From contig NZ_AP025170.1 in the NCBI RefSeq assembly GCF_003402535.2, positions 1,984,001 to 2,048,000 on the forward strand: DNA of 64,000 nt, written 5' to 3'. How positions within the stretch are numbered: the stretch's first letter is position 1; every line of letters starts with the position of its first letter. The notes below the pieces were generated by a model that did no database searches, had not been told where the DNA came from, and saw only the letters and a list, made by a program, of their open reading frames with translations. Both the position numbers and the translations under genes were made by a program. The stretch is from Cupriavidus sp. P-10. GTDB taxonomy: Bacteria > Pseudomonadota > Gammaproteobacteria > Burkholderiales > Burkholderiaceae. Positions 28,759 to 37,367 of this stretch are shown here, one piece after another.

Positions 28759-30306
28759 GTGAGCAAACTGCAACAGCGTCGCCGTTTCCTGGGAGCCGCG
28801 CTGAGCGGCCTGGTCGCACCGGCCCTGCCCGCCTGCGGCGGCGATGACGATCCGGAGCCGACGCCCGCCCCCATCCCGGAAGCGCAGATCACCGCCGCCA
28901 TCGCCCAGGTCGAAACGCTGGCCACCAACCTGATGGCCAGCTCGCGCGTGCCCGGCATGGCCATCGCAGTGGTGCGCGGCAACCAGGTCGTCTTCGCCAG
29001 GGGCTTTGGCCGCCGGCTGGTGACCGATCCCGCGCCGGTCGATGCCGATACCGTGTTCCAGCTGGCCTCCGTGTCGAAGTCCATCGGCGCCACGGTGGTG
29101 GCACGGCAGGTGGGGCGCGGCAGCATCGGCTGGGACACCCCGGTCATCCGGCACCTGCCATGGTTCGCGCTGGCCGATGCGGAAACGACTGAAGCCGTCA
29201 CCGTCGGCGATCTCTATGCGCATCGTTCCGGCCTGCCCGACCACGCCGGCGACCGGCTCGAAGACATGGGCTACGATCGCCGCGAGGTGCTGACCCGCCT
29301 GCGCTTCCTGCCGCTGCATCCGTTGCGCGCGGTCTACGAGTACACCAACTTCGGCATGACCGCCGCGGCCGAGGCGGTGGCGAACGCCGCGGGCATCGAC
29401 TGGGCCACGCTGTCCGAGCAGGCCATCTACCAGCCGCTGGGCATGACCCGCACCAGTTCGCGCTACGCGGACTTTGCCGCGCGCGACAACCGCGCGCTAG
29501 GCCACGTCAGGGTCAACGGCAGCTGGGTGCAGGGCATGGGCACCATGCCCGATGCGCAATCGCCCGCGGGTGGCGTCAGCGCCTCGGTCAACGACCTGGG
29601 GAAATGGCTGATCATGGTGCTGGCAAAAGGCGAGTTCGCCGGCCAGCGCGTCGTCGACGCCGCGGCGCTCGCCCCGGCGCTGTCCCAGCAGATGCAAAGC
29701 GGCCCGCCCGTGCAGGGCCGCCCCGCCAGCTACTACGGCTACGGCTTCAATATCGGCACGACCGAACTGGGCCTGACCAACTACAACCATTCCGGCGCCT
29801 TCGCGGTCGGCGCGGCCACCAGCTTCACCGCGGTGCCGTCGCTGAACCTGGCCATCGTCACACTGACCAATGGCTACCCCATTGGCATCCCGGAAACACT
29901 GAACGCGCAGTTCTTCGACCTGGTCCAGTACGGCGCTTTTCGCCGCGACTGGGGCGCGATCTTTGCCGATGCCTTCGCGCCCTTGCTGCTGCCCGAAGGC
30001 AGGCTGGTCGGCCAGTCGCCGCCGGCAAGCCCATTGCCCGCGCGCGCGTTGTCCACCTATGCCGGCACCTATCGCAACGACTACTACGGCCCGCTGCAGG
30101 TCGCCGAACAGGGCGGCGCGCTGGTAATGACGCTGGGCGCGAGGCCGCTGGTCCTGCCGCTGACACACTGGGACGGAGATGTCTTTACATTCACGCTCCA
30201 TAACGAGAACGCCAACCCCGGCACGATCTCGCAGGCGGTATTTGCCAGCGACCGGGTATGGCTGGAGTACTACGACCATGAAGGGCTGGGCGTCTTTGTC
30301 CGCTGA
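28759..30306 (+). CDS. Tat-exported serine hydrolase (class C beta-lactamase fold)
   Basis: A 515-residue member of the beta-lactamase/penicillin-binding-protein transpeptidase-like family. The N-terminus has a twin-arginine signal, QRRRFLGAALSGL, ending in a cysteine (PALPAC), so it may be a Tat-dependent lipoprotein. The nucleophile motif SxxK is Ser104-Val-Ser-Lys107, the second motif is Tyr-Thr-Asn in YEYTNFG, and the third is His-Ser-Gly in YNHSGAF. A C-terminal beta domain of about 100 residues follows, as in esterases and D-peptidases of the group. The GTG start has GGGAG 8 bases upstream. It may be an esterase, D-peptidase or beta-lactamase relative; sequence does not decide. Confidence 0.88.
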   Translation: MSKLQQRRRFLGAALSGLVAPALPACGGDDDPEPTPAPIPEAQITAAIAQVETLATNLMASSRVPGMAIAVVRGNQVVFARGFGRRLVTDPAPVDADTVFQLASVSKSIGATVVARQVGRGSIGWDTPVIRHLPWFALADAETTEAVTVGDLYAHRSGLPDHAGDRLEDMGYDRREVLTRLRFLPLHPLRAVYEYTNFGMTAAAEAVANAAGIDWATLSEQAIYQPLGMTRTSSRYADFAARDNRALGHVRVNGSWVQGMGTMPDAQSPAGGVSASVNDLGKWLIMVLAKGEFAGQRVVDAAALAPALSQQMQSGPPVQGRPASYYGYGFNIGTTELGLTNYNHSGAFAVGAATSFTAVPSLNLAIVTLTNGYPIGIPETLNAQFFDLVQYGAFRRDWGAIFADAFAPLLLPEGRLVGQSPPASPLPARALSTYAGTYRNDYYGPLQVAEQGGALVMTLGARPLVLPLTHWDGDVFTFTLHNENANPGTISQAVFASDRVWLEYYDHEGLGVFVR

Positions 30307-30351
30307 GCCGTGCCGGCGCGCTGGGCAAGGGGAATGCCCGGCGCGGCCGCG

Positions 30352-31449
30352 TCAGGCCGCCTGCACGGCGGCGCCGCGCATCGCGGCACCGCTCTCGCCA
30401 TTGCCCCCGCCCTCCCCTTCGATCCGCAGCCGCGGCAGATGCTGCGGATATTCGCGCTGCATGAAGTCGATCAGCCCTTCCCGCACGACGCAGCGCAGGT
30501 CCCACGCCAGCCCGGACGAGGCCGCGGTGCACAGCACGCGTAGCTGCATGGTGCGCTCCGTGGCGTCGGTCACCACCAGGTTGAAGAAGCGCCGGTCCCA
30601 CTCCGGCGCCGCGTGGACGATGCGCTCCAGCTCCTTGCGCAACGGTGCCAGCGGCATGCCGTAGTCCACGTGGAAGAACACCGATCCCATCAGTTCTGAA
30701 CTGCTGCGGGTCCAGTTCTGGAATGGCTTCTCGATGAAATACTGCAGCGGGATGATGAGGCGGCGATCGTCCCAGATCCGCAGCACGACGTAGGTGCCGG
30801 TGATCTCCTCCACGCGCCCCCACTCGCCTTCGACGATCAGCACATCGTCGAGCCGGATTGGCTGGGTCAGCGCCAGTTGCAGGCCGGCGATCAGGTTGCT
30901 GAACACCGGCTTGGCGGCAAAGCCCGCGATCAGGCCAACCACGCCTGCCGAGGCCAGCAGGCTGGCGCCGACCTGCCGCGCACCCGGAAAGGTCATCAGC
31001 AGCATCGCCGCGCCCATCACGATCACCAGGGACATGGCAATGCGCGACAGCACCCGCGTCTGCGTATGGATGCGCCGCGCGCCCATGTTGTCCGCCACGT
31101 CGACCGGGTGCCGTTCCAGCACGCCTTGCGCAAAGCCCGCGATGATGCGCGCCGCCAGCCAGGTGGTGGCAACGATCATCAGCAGCCCGTTGAGATGCCG
31201 CACATTGCCGATCCAGCGCAGGTCGTCCGGCGCCGCCTGCCACACCGTCTGCAATGCCAGCAGCGGCAGCACCGCCTTGGCCGGTGCGCGCGCCTTGATG
31301 ACGATGGCATGCAGCACCGGCGCGGCGCGGGTAATGCGCAACAGCAGCAGGCCGCCAAGGCGATGCGCGATCAGCGCGACGATGACGGCGACCAGCGCCG
31401 CGGTCCATGTGCCAAACCAGGGATGATCGAGGAGGAGTTCAAGGTTCAT
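30352..31449 (-). CDS. MscS family mechanosensitive ion channel
   Basis: A 365-residue channel of the MscS family, which opens under membrane tension to release solutes during osmotic down-shock. Four or five N-terminal membrane spans precede the pore helix, here GASLLASAGVVGLIAGFAAKPVFSNLIAGLQLAL with the Gly/Ala packing pattern, then the beta domain (DDVLIVEGEWGRVEEITGTYVVLRIWDDRRLIIPLQYF) and an alpha/beta C-terminal domain. The Gly-Glu-Trp-Gly turn is as expected. The C-terminal 20 residues are Gly/Ala-rich. It stands in its own unit. Confidence 0.92.
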   Translation of the reverse strand: MNLELLLDHPWFGTWTAALVAVIVALIAHRLGGLLLLRITRAAPVLHAIVIKARAPAKAVLPLLALQTVWQAAPDDLRWIGNVRHLNGLLMIVATTWLAARIIAGFAQGVLERHPVDVADNMGARRIHTQTRVLSRIAMSLVIVMGAAMLLMTFPGARQVGASLLASAGVVGLIAGFAAKPVFSNLIAGLQLALTQPIRLDDVLIVEGEWGRVEEITGTYVVLRIWDDRRLIIPLQYFIEKPFQNWTRSSSELMGSVFFHVDYGMPLAPLRKELERIVHAAPEWDRRFFNLVVTDATERTMQLRVLCTAASSGLAWDLRCVVREGLIDFMQREYPQHLPRLRIEGEGGGNGESGAAMRGAAVQAA

Positions 31450-31595
31450 GCGTCGTCCTGTGTCATTGCGGGTTGCACGGCCATGGAGCTAACGACACGG
31501 GGCGCCGGCAGAAGTTCGGCCCCGGCCGCCGGCACCGTTGCTGGCGCCAGCCATTTCGGCCACGCGTGCCGGGGCAACCACGCACTGCGCGCGGG

Positions 31596-33071
31596 CTATT
31601 CCGCCTGCACCTGGTTATCGTCCGCCCGCCATTGCCGGCGCTGCCGCCGCCAGCGGTTCATCGCGGCGAGGCCGAGCCGCCAGAACCGGCGCGGGTGCGC
31701 GTGCGCGTGCGGGTGCGGATGGGGATCGACCAGCAGGCTCAGGGCGCGCGCATAGTCGCGCACCAGCCCCGGCGTCCACGCCATGGTCTTGCCGCGCTTG
31801 CGGATCTGCGCGGCAAGCCATAGCTCGGGCATGCACAGCGTCTGCAGCAGCAGCGTCCACGACTGCCGCTGGCCGCGTATGCCGAGCCTTCCGCGCCTGC
31901 GCATCAGCGCGCCTTCCACGGCGGCTTCCAACGCACGCGCCACGCTGACGGCGCAATTGCGATAGGTCAGGTTGTAGGTGGTATCGGCACGCCAGGCATG
32001 CCAGAAGCGCTGCAGGCGTGCCGCGTCGTAGTTGCGCAGGTGCACGCGCACGGTGGAGTCGCCGCGGCGCGACGCCTCGGTGGCATAGTCGGGCTCGAAC
32101 ACGCCCGGCACATCGTTGTCGGCGGATGCGCGCAGCGCCTGCGTCACGCTTTCCGGCGTGCGGCTGAGCGGCTCGGCCGGATCGAAGCTGATGTAGACCC
32201 CTTCGGGCGCCTCGAGCGCCGTATGGCCGGTCCAGATCGCACCGTTGGCGTCAACGGCGGCGATGTAGCGGTCGAATACCGGGCGGCGCCGCAGCGGCTG
32301 CTGCACGGAACCGGATGGCGTCCAGACATGCACGGTCAGTCCGGGCGCGCCTTCGTCGGGCAGGTGTGCCGCGTGCTCGGCCGGCGCGAACAACAGCGTC
32401 TTGGTGACCCTTCTGGCCGGGGCATGCGATGCGTCCGTCCAGTGGGAACCGCCGTGGCTCGCGGCGTCGCCCCGGCGCCGGCGCGGCCCGTGCATCAGGC
32501 TTTCGATCGTGGCGGTCTCCGGCACGCGGATGGCGCGGTAGGCAAGCATGACCATGCTCCAGCCGCCGAACAACAGCCATAGCGACAGCGCATAGGGCAC
32601 GGTGCCCTGGTAGTTGGTGGGATACGGCTGGTAGAAGAAGATCGCGATCAGCACTTCCAGCATGCCCGTGCCGACAGCCCAGCGCCAGCGCGGAAAGCGA
32701 ACGACCGATGCCGACACGCATTGCAGCAACCCGTCGGCCAGGAACAGCGTGCCAAAGATCATCGACAGCCAGAAGTGCCCGTGATGATGCCCGGCCAGCA
32801 CCAGGGACGCTGCCAGCACCAGCGCCAGGCCCTTGAACAGGCGCATCGTCTTCAGGCCGCCGGCGCCCACCAGGGCAACGACCAGCGTGCCGAGGCCGCC
32901 CGCCAGCAACAGGCCGGCGAACCATTCCAGCGGGAAGAAGCGCGCACTGTCCAGTCCGTCGACGAACAGCACGACCCCTGCCAGCAGGAACCCGATGCCG
33001 AGCCAGAACATGCCGCGCGCGCGCTGGCGCAGGTAGTCAAACCCCAACAGGATCAGGACAAGGCGGATCAT
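31596..33071 (-). CDS. multi-span membrane protein with C-terminal protease-like domain and His-rich tail
   Basis: A 491-residue protein of unknown function. Residues about 1-190 contain seven or eight hydrophobic spans, resembling HdeD/DUF308-type membrane proteins (LGIGFLLAGVVLFVDGL; LAGHHHGHFWLSMIFGTLFLADGL). After a charged linker comes a soluble domain of about 200 residues. It includes HLRNYDAARLQRFWHAWRADTTYN and YRNCAVSVARALEAAVEG; the Asn-Cys at the start of a helix recalls papain-like peptidases of the DUF4105 or NlpC/P60 type, which is only an inference. The tail before the stop carries alternating His-Pro and His-Ala dipeptides (31695-31724). I start at MIRLVLILLGFDYL. It is alone in its transcription unit. 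Confidence 0.6.
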   Translation of the reverse strand: MIRLVLILLGFDYLRQRARGMFWLGIGFLLAGVVLFVDGLDSARFFPLEWFAGLLLAGGLGTLVVALVGAGGLKTMRLFKGLALVLAASLVLAGHHHGHFWLSMIFGTLFLADGLLQCVSASVVRFPRWRWAVGTGMLEVLIAIFFYQPYPTNYQGTVPYALSLWLLFGGWSMVMLAYRAIRVPETATIESLMHGPRRRRGDAASHGGSHWTDASHAPARRVTKTLLFAPAEHAAHLPDEGAPGLTVHVWTPSGSVQQPLRRRPVFDRYIAAVDANGAIWTGHTALEAPEGVYISFDPAEPLSRTPESVTQALRASADNDVPGVFEPDYATEASRRGDSTVRVHLRNYDAARLQRFWHAWRADTTYNLTYRNCAVSVARALEAAVEGALMRRRGRLGIRGQRQSWTLLLQTLCMPELWLAAQIRKRGKTMAWTPGLVRDYARALSLLVDPHPHPHAHAHPRRFWRLGLAAMNRWRRQRRQWRADDNQVQAE

Positions 33072-33252
33072 CGTTTCGCAGCGAGATCGTGGATCGTCTT
33101 GGCGGATTCTAGCCACAACATGCGGTCAGCGCGAAATTATGGCGTGGTCGGCACATCGACGCTCCATGCGGTTGACGGCCCGGAAACCGGGCCTTCGCGG
33201 TGGTAAGCTACCAGACCCCATCCCCCTCGCCAATCCGCAGCGTCCCCGTCCC

Positions 33253-33960
33253 ATGCGCCTGACCAAGGTCTCCGCCATCTCCTTCGATCTCGACGACACC
33301 CTGTGGCCGTTCGGCCCCGCCGTGGCCCGCGCCGAGGCAACGCTGCTGGCCTGGCTGCTGCAGCACGCGCCGAAGACGGCGGGAGTGCTGACCTCACCCG
33401 AGGTGCTGCGCGAGTTGCGCGCCAGCTATGAAGGCGAGAACCCGCATCTCGCGCATGACTACCGGGCCCTGCGCCTCGGCTCGATCCTGCTGGCGCTGGA
33501 CATGGCCGGCGAGGACGCCAGCCTGGCCGAAGACGCGTACGACGCCTTCTTTGCCGCGCGGCAGCAGGTCGAATTCTTCGAGGACGCGCTGCCCGCGCTG
33601 GAATGGCTCAGCGAACGCTTCCCGCTGGTGGCCGTGTCCAACGGCAACGCCGACCTGAAGGTCACCGGCGGCCATCACTTCTTCCGTGCGGCGCTCAGCG
33701 CCGGGACGTTCGGCACGGCCAAGCCGGCGGCGGCGATCTTCCACGCGGCGGCGGCGGCAGTCGATACGCCGCCGGAACTGATGCTGCATGTCGGCGACGA
33801 TCCCGACCTCGACGTCGTCGGCGCACTCGGCGCGGGACTGCAGGCCGCGTGGCTGGTGCGCCCGGACGGCCCGCACACCGCGCAATGGCAACGCAGCGGC
33901 GCGCACCCGCACCTGATCCTCAGTGACCTGCAATCGCTCTGCCGCGCGCTGGCTGGCTAA
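33253..33960 (+). CDS. HAD superfamily hydrolase (subfamily IA)
   Basis: A 235-residue haloacid-dehalogenase-type phosphatase. Motif I is FDLDDTLWP with nucleophile Asp12 and acid Asp14, motif II is VSNGN, motif III is the Lys in TAKPAAAIF, and motif IV is VGDDPDLDVVGALGAG. A helical cap sits between motifs I and II (residues about 20-110), the IA subclass. Such enzymes dephosphorylate small metabolites, for instance flavin, nucleotide or sugar phosphates. I start at MRLTKVSAISFDLD. The substrate cannot be named. Confidence 0.9.
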   Translation: MRLTKVSAISFDLDDTLWPFGPAVARAEATLLAWLLQHAPKTAGVLTSPEVLRELRASYEGENPHLAHDYRALRLGSILLALDMAGEDASLAEDAYDAFFAARQQVEFFEDALPALEWLSERFPLVAVSNGNADLKVTGGHHFFRAALSAGTFGTAKPAAAIFHAAAAAVDTPPELMLHVGDDPDLDVVGALGAGLQAAWLVRPDGPHTAQWQRSGAHPHLILSDLQSLCRALAG

Positions 33961-34209
33961 TCGCGCCGCGCGCCAACGCGACCATACGCCCCGCCCGACG
34001 GCGATATCGGGCCAACGCATACCTAATATGCGAAAATGTCGTTTCGCGACCAGGGCCGAAGCCCTGCGCTTGCCTCGCCACCGCACGATCCAGACGTTCC
34101 CCGCCATCCGCTCCGGGCCGTTCCAGTGCCCGACACCGCCGCAATCCGCCAGGTTCACAGGCAGCAAGCCAGGGTCCGCCCCGCAAGATTTCGATCGAGG
34201 AGAAACAAG

Positions 34210-35181
34210 ATGTTGAAGGCCCTCTTTGCCGCACTGCTGGTGGCATGCGGACTGACGAGCGCGCTCGCGCAAACCCCCGCCAGCTTTCCGACCAAGCCGA
34301 TCCGGCTGGTAATTCCGTTCCCGCCCGGCGGCGGCACCGACATCCTGGCCCGGCTGGTGGCAACCCAGGTCAGCCAGGCCACCAAGTGGAATTTCGTGCC
34401 GGACAACAAGCCGGGCGCCGGCGGCACGCTGGGCATCGCCGAAGCGGTCCGGGCAGCGCCGACCGGCTACGAGCTGGTGATGGGCCAGAAGGACAACCTG
34501 GTGGTCGCGCCGTGGCTGTACAAGTCGGTCAACTATGTGCCGAACCGCGACCTGATCGCCATCAGCCATGTCGCCTACACCCCGATCGTGATCGTCACGT
34601 CGGCCAATTCGCGCTTCAAGACGCTGGCCGACGTGGTCACCGCCGCGCGCGGTGCGCCGGGCGCGGTGAAGTACGGCTCGCCGGGCAATGGCACGACCAT
34701 CCACCTGGCCGCCGAGATCTTCAGCCATGCGGCGGGGATCAAGCTGCTGCACGTGCCCTACAAGGGCTCCAACGCGGCGATGATGGACGCGCTGGCCGGC
34801 AACGTGGACCTGATGGTGGCATCGGTGCCGTCGGCGCTGGCGCAGGTCAAGGCGGGCAAGCTGCGCGCGCTGGCCGTGACCTCGGCCACGCGCAGCACGT
34901 CGCTGCCTGACGTGCCCACCGTCGCGGAAAGCGGCTACAAGCAGGTGGACGTCAGCACCTGGTACGGCCTGTTCGCCCCGGCCAAGACGCCGCCCGAGGT
35001 GGTCAACCGCATCCATGCCGAAGTGAACAAAGTCCTCGCCACGCCGGCGATGATCCACGCGATCCAGGAGCAAGGCGCGGAAGCCAGGCTGATGACGACC
35101 AAGGAGTTCTCCGACCTGGTGCAGTCTGACTACAAGAAATGGAAGGACATCGTCGAGCGTTCGGGGGCGAAGCTGGAGTAA
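34210..35181 (+). CDS. Bug/TctC family tripartite tricarboxylate transporter binding protein
   Basis: A 323-residue periplasmic protein of the Bug (TctC) family, which is greatly expanded in Bordetella and Cupriavidus and binds carboxylates and related small acids. Signal peptide to about residue 20 (TSALA-QTP). The mature N-terminus FPTKPIRLVIPFPPGGGTDILARLV carries the family ligand loop with the Pro-Gly-Gly-Gly-Thr-Asp turn; later segments are GTTIHLAAEIFSHAAGIKLLHVPYKGSNAAM. GGAG lies 7 bases before the ATG. No tctA or tctB membrane genes are near, so it is an orphan. A strong terminator follows. Confidence 0.92.
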   Translation: MLKALFAALLVACGLTSALAQTPASFPTKPIRLVIPFPPGGGTDILARLVATQVSQATKWNFVPDNKPGAGGTLGIAEAVRAAPTGYELVMGQKDNLVVAPWLYKSVNYVPNRDLIAISHVAYTPIVIVTSANSRFKTLADVVTAARGAPGAVKYGSPGNGTTIHLAAEIFSHAAGIKLLHVPYKGSNAAMMDALAGNVDLMVASVPSALAQVKAGKLRALAVTSATRSTSLPDVPTVAESGYKQVDVSTWYGLFAPAKTPPEVVNRIHAEVNKVLATPAMIHAIQEQGAEARLMTTKEFSDLVQSDYKKWKDIVERSGAKLE

Positions 35182-35215
35182 GCCCGGCGCTCCGCCACCG
35201 TTTTCGTTATCAGGG

Positions 35216-35249
35216 AATGCCCGCCGTTAATCACGGCGGGCATTTTTTT
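35216..35249 (+). terminator. rho-independent terminator after the Bug gene
   Basis: An 11-base perfect stem ATGCCCGCCGT / ACGGCGGGCAT with loop TAATC, followed by six T residues. Confidence 0.94.
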
Positions 35250-35371
35250 GGTCCATCGCCGAATTCGAAGGATTCGCCTGGGAACCCCGGAAGCGGGGAA
35301 GATCCTGAGGACGCAACGGCAGCCGTCGACTATATTATGCGCAGCACTTCAACCACCGAAGGAGCCTCCCG

Positions 35372-36109
35372 ATGAGCAAGACACGAGTCTTCACCCTGAC
35401 GGCGACAGCGGTCGTGCTGCTGGCCGCCTGCGCAACTGGGCCGACAACTGGGCCGACAAGCGGGCCGACAACCGGGCCGACCTCCGGGTCGACCTCCGGG
35501 CCGACCACCGGCCCGATGAGCTTCTTCGTCACCAGTGTCGGCACCGGCAAGGGCGGTGATCTCGGCGGTTTGAGCGGCGCAGACGCTCACTGCCAACGCC
35601 TGGCGGCTGCCGCTGGCGCCGGCGGCAAGACCTGGCGCGCCTACCTCAGCGCGCCGGGCACCATCGCGCAGGGCAGCACGCCGGCGGTGCAAGGCACGCA
35701 CGCGCGCGACCGCATTGGCGCCGGCCCCTGGTACAACGCCAAGGGCACGCTGATCGCGCGTGACATAACCGCGCTGCACAACAATGCCAACATCACCAAG
35801 GACACCGCGCTCGACGAGAAGGGCAACACGGTGAAGGGCCGCAGTGATCAGCCCAACGAGCACGACATCCTGACCGGCTCGCGCGCCGACGGCACCGCGT
35901 TCGCGCCGCAGACTGACACCACGTGCAAGGCGTGGACCAGCAGCAGCGACGGCTCGGCGATCGTCGGTCACCACGACCGCTCTGGCCCGCTGCAGGACAA
36001 CTGGTCAACGAGCTGGAACTTCTCGCATCAAACGGCCGGCTGCAGCCAGGAAGCGTTGGTGCGCACCGGCGGCGCCGGGAAGTTGTACTGCTTCGCGACC
36101 AGCAACTGA
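35372..36109 (+). CDS. lipoprotein with Gly-Pro-Thr repeat linker and lectin/endostatin-like domain
   Basis: A 245-residue predicted lipoprotein. The signal peptide ends in the lipobox LLAAC (Cys20). Residues about 21-48 are a Gly-Pro-Thr/Ser repeat encoded by seven 12-base units. The rest is a compact domain starting FFVTSVGTGKGGDLGGLSGADAHCQ and containing WRAYLSAPG, four or more cysteines, and a C-terminal region ending in KLYCFATSN. This resembles C-type-lectin-like/endostatin-fold domains of the DUF1554 type seen in bacterial surface proteins, a similarity judged by eye. The repeat would act as a flexible stalk between membrane and domain. GAAGGAGC precedes the ATG. It is flanked downstream by gene remnants. 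Confidence 0.75.
   Translation: MSKTRVFTLTATAVVLLAACATGPTTGPTSGPTTGPTSGSTSGPTTGPMSFFVTSVGTGKGGDLGGLSGADAHCQRLAAAAGAGGKTWRAYLSAPGTIAQGSTPAVQGTHARDRIGAGPWYNAKGTLIARDITALHNNANITKDTALDEKGNTVKGRSDQPNEHDILTGSRADGTAFAPQTDTTCKAWTSSSDGSAIVGHHDRSGPLQDNWSTSWNFSHQTAGCSQEALVRTGGAGKLYCFATSN
35435..35518. repeat. 7 x 12-bp in-frame tandem repeat in the lipoprotein gene
   Basis: Seven 12-base units (consensus ACCGGGCCGACC, with two identical first units ACTGGGCCGACA) encode the Gly-Pro-Thr stalk. The degeneration toward the 3' end and the identical pair at the 5' end suggest recent expansion there. Confidence 0.92.
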
Positions 36110-36177
36110 CGGCGCAGCGGCATCGATTACTTGAGGGGCATCGGACGCATCCAGCGCCAGATGCCCGGCAAGCGCCG

Positions 36178-36399
36178 TCAGAAGATATGCTTCATCCCAA
36201 GCATGGCGCCAAACTGATTTCCGCCGGCTTTGGGATTCGCTCCCGTTGCGCCACTGCTCACCGACATCGCAAGCTGGCCGCCGTTGTCGATCAATCCCGC
36301 AGTGGCGTAGACGGAGCTGCGCTTGGAAAATGCGTACGTTCCTCGTAACGCCCAAAGCGTCGCCCTGTCGTCGCTATGATGGAAGCGCAGGTAATACAT
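36178..36399 (-). pseudogene. 3' remnant of a Burkholderia-type general porin
   Basis: About 73 codons that match only the C-terminal end of a Gram-negative porin: ALRGTYAFSKRSSVYATAGLIDNGG, then a gap loop, then AGGNQFGAMLGMKHIF ending in the aromatic residue needed for outer-membrane assembly. Complete porins of this type are about 350-400 residues, so roughly four fifths are missing. An ATG before YYLRFHHSDD is preceded by GGAGGAG, so a short peptide might be made, but it has no signal peptide. It lies next to a truncated NADH dehydrogenase gene, both relics in one decayed stretch. Confidence 0.75.
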
Positions 36400-36583
36400 C
36401 TGATTCTCCTCCGGGCGCTTGGGGTGAAAGGCTTCGCCACCGCAGCAGGGCGCCGTTTTCTTATGTCGCAGGCAATAGCTGGGCGCCACACAGCGTGTGG
36501 AGCTTCAATGCAATGCGTATTCCAGCGTCTTGATTGCCGCGCGGCCGCAAACTGTGCTGGATCGCGCGGCAGTAACGAACCGT

Positions 36584-37138
36584 CTATGACTTCCCGACGG
36601 TCCCGCCATATGCTGGTGGTCGCTGGATTGCCGGTGCGCCGGCAGACAAGATGTCTTCCCGGTTGCCGGTTCTTGGCGGGTAGATACGTTCGCGGTTGAT
36701 GACGATCTTCGTCTGCTTGGCCACTGCGCCCTCCGCCACCAGGCGCCGATCCCATCCTTCCGTGTAGACCGCTCCCCAAGGGCCGAGGTCGAGGATCGTC
36801 GTATACCAGTCGATGTTCAATGGCAGCATTGGCAGGCCCAGCAACTCGCTTGCCGCGTTGTGGCCCGCAAAACGTCCCATCGGCCGCGCGTGCTGGCACG
36901 ACATGACGGAGGCATGTTCGCCATCGATTTTTGCGTTGGCGGCGTCGCCGGCGGCGAAGACGTTGCTGATCCCCTCGACGCGCATAAAGTGGTCGACAGG
37001 CACGCGTCCCAGCCTGTCCAGTTCCACGGCGAGGCGTTCATTCAACGGATGTGCGCGCATCCCGCCGCACCACACCACCGTCGACGCAGGCACCTGCTCG
37101 CCGCTGGCCAATATGACATCAGACTTGCCAATGGACAT
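36584..37138 (-). pseudogene. 5'-truncated type II NADH dehydrogenase-like flavoprotein
   Basis: An open frame of 184 codons corresponds to the C-terminal half of an Ndh-type NAD(P)/FAD oxidoreductase. It has VILASGEQVPASTVVWCGG, the second FAD-binding motif NVFAAGDAA, and the segment PMLPLNIDWYTTILDLGPWGAVYTEGWDR. Complete enzymes are about 400-430 residues; the N-terminal FAD and NADH Rossmann motifs are absent. A TGA lies directly before the first ATG in frame, and the sequence turns AT-rich beyond it, so the break is at about 37139. It is very unlikely to be functional. Confidence 0.8.
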
Positions 37139-37367
37139 TCAGATTATTTATTTTAGGTTTTGCCTCCATTTTCAAAAATCCAGAGCGGAATCCGTCATAG
37201 CCATTTGCACTGATTTAATGTCCGCCCTTGAAAGGGGACCGAACTCGTCTGAGTCTCAACCTCGGAGATCTCATGGCTACGAGCGGGACATTGGCTGATC
37301 GCCTCTCATTCACTGCGGATGCGCACCTGGCGGCGTTGATATCGCCATTTGCCGCTGCCAGAAGGCG
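37139..37367. other. AT-rich junction with a possible truncated gene start
   Basis: This gap between the ndh remnant and a Bug gene is more AT-rich than its surroundings at its left end (TTATTTATTTTAGGTTTTG). An ATG at 37273 on the plus strand has GGAG 6 bases upstream and opens a frame (MATSGTLADRLSF...) that runs on into the antisense of the Bug gene, as if a gene start had been cut off here. No inverted repeats or transposase motifs are evident. I read it as a deletion or recombination scar. Confidence 0.35.

Noticed and set aside
35435..35518. A CRISPR array
   Set aside because: Twelve-base units without spacers, inside a reading frame; a coding minisatellite instead.
37139..37367. An insertion sequence at the junction
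   Set aside because: No transposase frame, terminal inverted repeats or target duplications could be found.
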